Assembly: GCF_900566085.1 (NCBI RefSeq)
Contig: NZ_UPHT01000049.1
Coordinates: 39,199-103,198, forward strand
DNA: 64,000 bases
Origin: Mycobacterium attenuatum
Lineage (GTDB): Bacteria; Actinomycetota; Actinomycetes; Mycobacteriales; Mycobacteriaceae
Reading direction: 5' to 3'
The position numbers and the translations under genes were made by a program. The notes under the pieces are model-generated. The model was not told the DNA's origin. It made no database searches and saw only the letters and a list, made by a program, of their open reading frames with translations. Shown here piece by piece: positions 58,701-64,000 of this stretch (the stretch's first letter is position 1; each line of letters opens with the position of its first letter).

Positions 58701-61700
58701 ACGACCAAACCCCGATCGAGGCCGTGGCATCGGTCGACGCCCCCGGTGCGCTCACCTTCGCGGTGGAATCCGATCAGGAGGGTGAAAAGACACAGCACGC
58801 CACCGCGACTCTCTATGCCGCCGAAGATGATTCGGCGCCCCCGGAGTACGACATGGCCGCACTGCTGGCAGCGCATCCGGTCAGCGTGAACGGGTCCGAG
58901 ATGCGGGAATCGTTCGCCAAGCGCGGTGTTCACTTGGGTCCGGCCTTCAGCGGTCTGGCCACCGCACGCACCGCGGAGGCCGGAACCGGCACTGTGCTGG
59001 CGGAGGTCGGGCTGCCCGCCTCGATCCGTTTCCAGCAGGGCGCCTACCGCATTCACCCGGCACTGCTGGACGCCTGTTTCCAATCCGTCGGTGCTGGAGT
59101 CGACGCCACCGGCAGCGGTGGTTTGCTGTTGCCGCTGGGTGTGCGCAGCCTGCGGGCGTATGGACCTACCCGCAATGCCCGCTACTGCTACACGCGGGTG
59201 ACCAAGGCCGGCCCTACCGGCGGTGAGGCCGATCTTGACCTGCTCGACGAGCATGGGACTGTTCTGTTGGCCGTCCGTGGGCTGCACATGGGAACCGGAA
59301 CCACCGAAAGCGCCGAACGTGACCGGCTGCTCAGCGAGCGGCTACTGACGCTGGCGTGGCAACAGCGGACGCTGCCCGAGGTGACGCACGACGAGGCGAC
59401 ATCCTGGCTGCTGATCGACACCTCCGACGGCTCCGACATGCTGGGTTCAACGCTGATCGACGCGCTGAAATCCCATGGGCCGCAAGGCACCGAATGCGCC
59501 GCTGTGCACTGGCCGGCGGCGGCCGACCTCGCCGAGAGCGTCGAAAAGCTGGGCAGTCAACTGCGTACCCGGCCCGTCGATGGCGTGGTGATTCTCTGCG
59601 GGCCGCCGGCTGGTGAGCCGGACGAGCAGGGCCTGCTGCGGGGTCGTGAGCAGGTGCGCCACTTTGTCCGCATCACCCGGGAGCTGGCCGAATTGGAGGG
59701 CGAGTTACCCCGGTTGTTCGTCGTGACCAGGCAGGCCCAGGTGGTGCGGCCCGAGGACGAGCCCAACCTGGAACAGACCGGGCTGCGTGGGCTGTTGCGG
59801 GTGATCAGCAGCGAACATCCGCTGTTGCGGACCACCCAGATCGACGTCGACGAGCACACCGACGTCGAACAGGTTGCCCAGCAACTGCTGGCGGGATCGG
59901 AGGAAGACGAGACCGCCTGGCGCGATGGCGAATGGTACGTGGCGCGCTTGTGCCCCAGCCCGCTCAGCCATGACGAGCGGCACACCGCGATCGTGGACCA
60001 CGAACACGACGGCATGCGGATGCAGATCCGCACACCCGGTGACCTGCAAACGCTGGAACTGGCCGCCTGCGACCGGATTCCGCCCGGCCCCGGCCAGATC
60101 GAGGTCGCGGTCAGCATGTCGACCATCAACTTCGCCGATGTTCTGATCGCCTTCGGTCGATTCCCCATCATCGACGACCGCCAGCCTCAGTTGGGCATGG
60201 ATTTCGTCGGTGTGGTGACCGCGGTGGGGGAGGGGGTCACCGGCCACCAGGTCGGCGACCGCGTCGGCGGCTTCTCCGAGGGCGGCTGCTGGCGAACGTT
60301 CCTCACGTGTGCTGCCACCCTGGCCGTCACGCTGCCGGCGGGCCTTTCCGACGAGCAGGCGATCGCGGCCGCCACCGCTAACGCCACCGCCTGGTACGGG
60401 CTCAACGATCTGGCCGGGATCAAGGCGGGTGACAAAGTGTTGATCCACTCCGCGACCGGCGGTGTTGGGCAGGCGGCCATTTCGATCGCGCGGGCCGCAG
60501 GGGCGGAGATCTTTGCGACCGCCGGCAGCGCGCGCAAGCGAGAGCTGTTGCGCGACATGGGCATCGAGCACATCTACGACTCGCGTAGCGTCGAGTTCGC
60601 CGAGCAGATCCGCCGCGACACCGACGGTTACGGTGTGGACATCGTGCTGAACTCCCTGACCGGCGCAGCCCAGCGCGCGGGGCTGGAGCTGCTGGCCTTC
60701 GGCGGGCGGTTCGTCGAAATCGGCAAGGCCGATGTATACGGCAACACCCGGCTGGGGCTGTACCCGTTCCGTCGCGGCCTGACGTTCTACTACCTGGACC
60801 TGGCGCTGATGTCGGTCCTGCAGCCCGAGCGGGTCCGCGAATTGCTCACCACGGTGTTCAAGCTCACCGCAGACGGTGTGCTGAACGCGCCGGAGTGCAC
60901 TCACTACCCGTTGGCGGAGGCGGCCAATGCCGTCCGGGCAATGAGCAACGCCGAGCACACCGGCAAGCTCCTGCTCGACATGCCGCGCAGCGGCCGCAGC
61001 AGCGCGGTGGTGCCGCCCCAACAGGCTCCGGTCTTCCGCCGCGACGGCGCCTACATCATCACCGGCGGCCTGGGCGGTCTGGGTCTGTTCTTCGCCGAGA
61101 AGCTGGCTTCTGCCAACGGCGGGGCTGGGGTGGGCCGCATCGTGCTCACCGCCCGCTCACAGCCCAACCCGAGGGCCCGGCAGGTGATTGAGCGCCTCCG
61201 CAAGCGCGGTGCCGACATCGTGGTGGAGTGCGGCAACATCGCCGAGCCCGAGACCGGAGACCGTCTGGTCGCCGCGGCGACGGCCACCGGGCTGCCGCTG
61301 CGCGGCGTGCTGCACTCTGCGGCGGTGGTCGAAGATGCGACGCTGACCAACATCACCGACGAGCTCATCGACCGCGACTGGTCACCCAAGGTGTACGGGT
61401 CGTGGAACCTGCACCGTGCCACTGCCGGACAGCCGCTGGACTGGCTGTGCCTGTTCTCCTCGGGAGCGGCGCTGCTGGGTTCGCCCGGTCAGGGCGCCTA
61501 TGCCGCGGCCAACAGCTGGGTGGACGCCTTCGCCCACTGGCGTCGCGCTCAAGGCCTGCCGGTCACCGCGATCGCGTGGGGTGCCTGGGGTGAGGTCGGC
61601 CGCGCCACATTCCTGGCCGAAGGCGGCGAAATCATGATCAGCCCCGACGAGGGTGCCTACGCCTTCGAGACGTTGCTGCGCCACAACCGCACTTACACCG

Positions 61701-62098
61701 GCTACATTCCGATTATCGGGGCGCCGTGGCTGCCCGACCTCGTGCGGCGCAGCCCGTGGGGCGAGATGTTCGCATCCACCGGGCAAGGCTCAAGGGGCCC
61801 AAGCAAGTTCCGCACGGAGCTGAGTTCGCTGCCGCAAGAGGAATGGCCGGCCCGGCTTCGCCGCCTGATCGCCGAGCAGGCCAGCGTGATCCTGCGACGC
61901 ACGGTCGATGCCGACCGGCCCTTCGTCGAGTACGGCTTGGATTCGCTGGGCATGCTGGAAATGCGTACCCATATCGAAACCGAGACCGGAATTCGGTTGT
62001 CTCCCAAGGTCATCGCGACCCACAACACTGCGCGCGCCTTGGCTCAGCACCTGGCCGACACGCTGGCCGAAGAGGAGGCGCAGCCGGTCGCGTCATAA
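55784..62098 (+). CDS. mas: Mycocerosic acid synthase Mas
   Basis: 2104 residues against 2111 in M. tuberculosis, colinear. Domain order is KS (Cys177 in [12 protein letters not shown]), AT ([14 protein letters not shown] near 622), DH ([17 protein letters not shown] near 928), ER ([18 protein letters not shown] near 1553), KR ([17 protein letters not shown] near 1760; GAYAAANSW) and ACP ([11 protein letters not shown], Ser near 2052). It iteratively extends fatty acyl starters with methylmalonyl-CoA to make multimethyl-branched mycocerosic acids, which are esterified onto phthiocerol. ATG 55784 gives [20 protein letters not shown], the family start. Acyl starters come from FadD28 encoded divergently. 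Confidence 0.97.
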   Translation: MQTRVTPVAVIGMGCRLPGGIDSPDKLWEALARGADLVTEIPPDRWDADDFYDPEPGVPGRTVSRWGGFIDDVAGFDAEFFGISEREATSIDPQHRLLLETSWEAIEHAGLDPASLAGSSTAVYTGLTHEDYLVLTKGAGGLASPYVVTGLNNSVASGRISYALGLHGPAMTFDTACSSGLMAVHLACRSLHEGESDLALAGGCAVLLEPHGSVATSGQGMLSPTGCCHSFDADADGFVRSEGCAMVLLKRLPDALRDGNRILAVVRGTASNQDGRTETLTMPSEDAQVAVYRAALAAAGVDAETIGAVEAHGTGTPVGDPIEFRSLARVYGAGTPCAIGSAKANMGHSESAAGAVGLIKAVLSLQHGVVPPLLHFNRLPDELAGIETELFAPQAITPWPRKDEKAPRRAAVSSFGMSGTNVHAILEQAPASAPEQAPAEGAATTQDRLLFALSSSSADALRHSARRLADWVQERQDTVALSDLGYTLAQRRAHRPVRTAVVAASLPELVEGLREVADGEILYDAAVGQGDRGPVWVFSGQGSQWAAMGAELLANEPVFAATVAAVEPVIAEESGFSVTEAMTSPQTVTGIDKVQPTLFTMQVALAATMEKTYGVRPGAVIGHSLGEAAAAVAAGALSLEDGARVICRRSRLMTRIAGAGAMASVELPAKQVNSELMARGIDDVTVAVVASPQSTVIGGATDTVRDLVARWEQRDVMAREVAVDVASHSPQVDPILDDLAAALADLKPSPPQVPYYSATLFDPRERPACDGRYWVDNLRNTVQFAAAVQAALEDGYRVFAELSPHPLLTHAVDQTSRSLDMTAAALAGMRREQPLPHGLRGLLTDLHSAGAAVDFSVLYPTGRLVDAPLPAWTHPRLFIDDEGQEQKAQGACTIAVHPLLGAHVRLLEEPQRHVWQTDVGTAALPWLGDHQVHNVAALPGAAYCEMALAAAGEVFGDGCEVRDIAFEQMLLLDDQTPIEAVASVDAPGALTFAVESDQEGEKTQHATATLYAAEDDSAPPEYDMAALLAAHPVSVNGSEMRESFAKRGVHLGPAFSGLATARTAEAGTGTVLAEVGLPASIRFQQGAYRIHPALLDACFQSVGAGVDATGSGGLLLPLGVRSLRAYGPTRNARYCYTRVTKAGPTGGEADLDLLDEHGTVLLAVRGLHMGTGTTESAERDRLLSERLLTLAWQQRTLPEVTHDEATSWLLIDTSDGSDMLGSTLIDALKSHGPQGTECAAVHWPAAADLAESVEKLGSQLRTRPVDGVVILCGPPAGEPDEQGLLRGREQVRHFVRITRELAELEGELPRLFVVTRQAQVVRPEDEPNLEQTGLRGLLRVISSEHPLLRTTQIDVDEHTDVEQVAQQLLAGSEEDETAWRDGEWYVARLCPSPLSHDERHTAIVDHEHDGMRMQIRTPGDLQTLELAACDRIPPGPGQIEVAVSMSTINFADVLIAFGRFPIIDDRQPQLGMDFVGVVTAVGEGVTGHQVGDRVGGFSEGGCWRTFLTCAATLAVTLPAGLSDEQAIAAATANATAWYGLNDLAGIKAGDKVLIHSATGGVGQAAISIARAAGAEIFATAGSARKRELLRDMGIEHIYDSRSVEFAEQIRRDTDGYGVDIVLNSLTGAAQRAGLELLAFGGRFVEIGKADVYGNTRLGLYPFRRGLTFYYLDLALMSVLQPERVRELLTTVFKLTADGVLNAPECTHYPLAEAANAVRAMSNAEHTGKLLLDMPRSGRSSAVVPPQQAPVFRRDGAYIITGGLGGLGLFFAEKLASANGGAGVGRIVLTARSQPNPRARQVIERLRKRGADIVVECGNIAEPETGDRLVAAATATGLPLRGVLHSAAVVEDATLTNITDELIDRDWSPKVYGSWNLHRATAGQPLDWLCLFSSGAALLGSPGQGAYAAANSWVDAFAHWRRAQGLPVTAIAWGAWGEVGRATFLAEGGEIMISPDEGAYAFETLLRHNRTYTGYIPIIGAPWLPDLVRRSPWGEMFASTGQGSRGPSKFRTELSSLPQEEWPARLRRLIAEQASVILRRTVDADRPFVEYGLDSLGMLEMRTHIETETGIRLSPKVIATHNTARALAQHLADTLAEEEAQPVAS

Positions 62099-62199
62099 GA
62101 GCAGGGAAGCTGACGTAACCCCGTGCTGCGCGTGGGGCGACCGCCGAACTGGCGGTTGCGATATCGGCGATGCAGCCTGCCAGGGAAAGGGTCGTTTGC

Positions 62200-62526
62200 G
62201 TGCCGGACAACACGATCGGCGTAGCGCGCCGCGTCGGTTCGTTACCCAACCCCGAGTTGTTCGCCCGAGGTGAAATCGAGCTCTACCACGTCAACCCTCC
62301 GCTGTGCGGTTACAGCGTGATCGCCGCGTCAAAGACACTATGGGCCATGCGGGTTTTTCACGTGGATTCACCCGAGCCCCCAGATGACCCGGTCTCCACG
62401 GCGTTCTACGGGGTGGCCGGAGAAGGCCTACACATTTTCAAAGAATCCAAGTTGCCCGGCAGCGCCGACGGCAGGACGCCGGCCCGAGCGCTGGCCGATC
62501 TTGGTTACGAGGTCCGGCCCGCATAA
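62200..62526 (+). CDS. Hypothetical protein downstream of mas
   Basis: 108 residues from GTG 62200, with AGGGAAAGG ending nine bases upstream; ATG 62170 in frame would add ten residues. It begins VPDNTIGVARRVGSLPNPEL and contains FARGEIELYHVNPPLCGYSVIAASKTLWAMRV and YGVAGEGLHIFKESKLPGSA; I do not recognise a family. No signal peptide or membrane helix. Amino-acid composition is normal (aromatic residues, balanced charge), so it is probably real. It is 101 bases after mas on the same strand and may be co-transcribed. It occupies the place of papA5 in M. tuberculosis order. Confidence 0.65.
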   Translation: MPDNTIGVARRVGSLPNPELFARGEIELYHVNPPLCGYSVIAASKTLWAMRVFHVDSPEPPDDPVSTAFYGVAGEGLHIFKESKLPGSADGRTPARALADLGYEVRPA

Positions 62527-62665
62527 CCCTCAGTTGGGTTCTGGATGCCGGCCGCTTGCTGTCGGCGGCGTTATCCGATGTGCAGACAACGGCGGTGGGC
62601 GCCCGCCGCCGCCAACGTGCCAAACCCGACGTCGACGTACTCAGCGCGACTTTCGACGCCGCGCC

Positions 62666-63475
62666 TCACACCTTGGTCAAACAGTAGATTCGGTAGGAAA
62701 ATCCCCACGCCTTCAGCGGGTGGGTCGTCTTGCCGTCGACAGCGAAAAGCTTTGCGTAGACACCTCGTAAGAGCCGCGGTGTATGGCGATCATAAAGCGC
62801 CTTCAACGACGGCGACAGTTTCTCGTAGCCGCGCAGAATCTCATCATTGATCTCGGTCTGCGAAACGATTCGCAGCGGAGCGTTGGCCAGCGCCGCCTCC
62901 CAGGCAGCGACGCCGAACGGGAGCCGGAAATCGGTGTACAGGAAATGGCCTCCCGGCCGCAGGACCCGTGCCACCTCATCGAGAAATCGGGCGAAATCGG
63001 GGTAGTAGAGCGAGGATTCGATGTTGATCACCGCGTCGAACGATTCGTCGGCGAAGGGCAGGTTCTCGGCGTCACCTTGGACGAAATCAAGGCCGGCAAC
63101 ATCGTGTTGCTTCTGGCAGAACGCGATACCGGCAGGGTTTAGGTCCAATCCGGTGTAGGAGGCCGGATGCAGGGCACGCATGACGTAGGAGGCGCCGCCG
63201 CCGTGTCCGGCACCTACCTCCAGAACCCGCTTGCCGGTGAGGTCCACCTGGGCGGCAACCCGGTGGTAGAGCTGGATGGAATACCGATCGGGCTCGTCGG
63301 ACGATTCTAGCGGCACCGCCATCGGCGGATCCTCCTCATATCCCATGTTGAGGAACACCAGCTCGTCGGCGGCAACGCGCTTGGTGAAGGAGGGGTAAAT
63401 ATATTTCTGGGCTTTCTGATTCAGCTTCCAGCCGACCGGGAGAACCACGTCGTACACGCGGTTTTTGAGTGCCAT
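62666..63475 (-). CDS. Second Rv2952-like SAM methyltransferase
   Basis: 269 residues from ATG 63475 (MALKNRVYDVVLPVGWKLNQ). It shares the Rv2952 architecture: [21 protein letters not shown], motif [55 protein letters not shown], and the C-terminal YRIYCLTKV. It is clearly diverged from the 36126-36950 gene (different N-terminus; ESSLYYPDFARF instead of [12 protein letters not shown]). Related enzymes methylate phthiotriol lipids or glycopeptidolipid sugars. It stands alone on the minus strand facing the 108-residue unknown. It may methylate a second position on DIM/PGL or another lipid. Confidence 0.85.
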   Translation of the reverse strand: MALKNRVYDVVLPVGWKLNQKAQKYIYPSFTKRVAADELVFLNMGYEEDPPMAVPLESSDEPDRYSIQLYHRVAAQVDLTGKRVLEVGAGHGGGASYVMRALHPASYTGLDLNPAGIAFCQKQHDVAGLDFVQGDAENLPFADESFDAVINIESSLYYPDFARFLDEVARVLRPGGHFLYTDFRLPFGVAAWEAALANAPLRIVSQTEINDEILRGYEKLSPSLKALYDRHTPRLLRGVYAKLFAVDGKTTHPLKAWGFSYRIYCLTKV

Positions 63476-63824
63476 ATGCGGAGTATGACAGGGTATCGGT
63501 CCGGGGTCCAAACCGCGGTCGGTGCCGGGGGCCGCCCGGGCGATTCGCAGCGCCGACCGCGCGGTGCGGTTACCCGGACCGGGGCTGGTGCAGCAGAATT
63601 CCACCGTTGGGCGCACTGCACGCTGATCACGCCAGTCACACGGGTCGCCATCGGCCCGGACGTCCGAGTCAGCCCACCTGAGCGCCACAAACGTGTTGCG
63701 GGCGTGCGGGTGTCGCTGTGCGACGGGCAGAATGCGCGCCGGCTCTGTTGGCCGATCCGCGGTCGATGGTGGCCGACGTCATCAGCGAGTGTCACGGCCA
63801 ACCACCTGAGTTAGGACATTTGGT
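63476..63824. other. Intergenic region between methyltransferase and transposase remnant
   Basis: About 350 bases holding the methyltransferase promoter region and the outer end of the insertion element. I could not define the terminal inverted repeat from one end alone. No gene recognised. Confidence 0.4.
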
Positions 63825-64000
63825 TTAGTAAGCCACTTTGATGCCGAGGTGGGCGAGGATTGTCCGCTGGGGCTCAGGGATTTCGGGTGGGAAGGTCTGA
63901 CTGGCGCCGTTGATGGTGATGGTCGCTGAGCGCAGCGGTCGCAGTTGCTTGATGATGTTGGCGATGGCCAGCCCACTGCGTTCCTGAATGCAGTGCGCGA
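63825..64000 (-). mobile_element. Transposase, C-terminal end (runs off window)
   Basis: Reading the minus strand from the window edge gives about 58 codons to TAA at 63825: GLAIANIIKQLRPLRSATIT, then INGASQTFPPEIPEPQRTIL and AHLGIKVAY. The pattern (helix, RPLRSATI strand, Pro-rich linker, ILAHLGI end) resembles the C-terminus of IS4/IS1634-type DDE transposases. The family call is tentative because the catalytic part lies outside the window. Confidence 0.55.

Overview
The window is high-GC actinobacterial DNA and almost certainly comes from a slow-growing mycobacterium that makes phenolic glycolipid (PGL). The evidence is a PPE protein, the recG-pca-coaD housekeeping block in mycobacterial order, and a DIM/PGL locus whose proteins match the Mycobacterium tuberculosis Rv2975c-Rv2940c series in order and length, with the whole segment inverted relative to the H37Rv numbering. 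It is not M. tuberculosis. A GDP-fucose pathway (gmd-epiA) sits inside the PGL sugar locus, and extra glycosyltransferase, methyltransferase, oxidoreductase and acyltransferase genes are present. Four glycosyltransferases plus fucose synthesis fit the tetrasaccharide PGL reported for M. kansasii/M. gastri; that species call is inference.

Layout. 1-2.0 kb: 5' part of a PPE gene and a zinc-type rpmB, both on the minus strand. 2.1-6.7 kb (+): DAK/DegV-type kinase, recG, secreted HNH protein. 6.8-8.2 kb (-): an aldo/keto reductase and the wreck of a second one. 8.2-15.3 kb (+): lipN, the DsbA/VKOR oxidative-folding pair, pyruvate carboxylase, rsmD, coaD. 15.3-17.9 kb (-): a tiny secreted peptide, purU, and a His-tailed permease behind a metal-sensor-like palindrome.

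18.2-34.8 kb is the saccharide region. Two GT1 rhamnosyltransferase-like genes share an 825-bp identical tract. An 18-codon leader precedes gmd-epiA. Several methyltransferases follow, with two Gfo/Idh/MocA oxidoreductases (526-bp identical tract) flanking one of them. Then come a GT4 and a GT2 glycosyltransferase, FkbM methyltransferases, and a frameshifted PapA/WS-DGAT-like acyltransferase.

34.8-62.1 kb is the lipid core. It holds the trans-acting enoyl reductase (Rv2953 type), phthiotriol methyltransferase (Rv2952 type), phthiodiolone ketoreductase (Rv2951c type), fadD29, chorismate pyruvate-lyase, fadD22, an intact pks15/1, lppX, mmpL7, fadD28 and mas. Chorismate gives p-hydroxybenzoate, which FadD22 activates and Pks15/1 extends. 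FadD29 passes the product on to PpsA-E, encoded outside the window. Mas and FadD28 make mycocerosates. Rv2951c/Rv2952/Rv2953-type enzymes finish the phthiocerol end, the 18-34 kb genes add and decorate sugars, and MmpL7/LppX export the lipid.

62.1-64 kb: a small unknown gene, a second Rv2952-like methyltransferase and the 3' end of a transposase. These take the place of the papA5-drr-pps genes that follow mas in M. tuberculosis. I saw no tRNA, rRNA or CRISPR.
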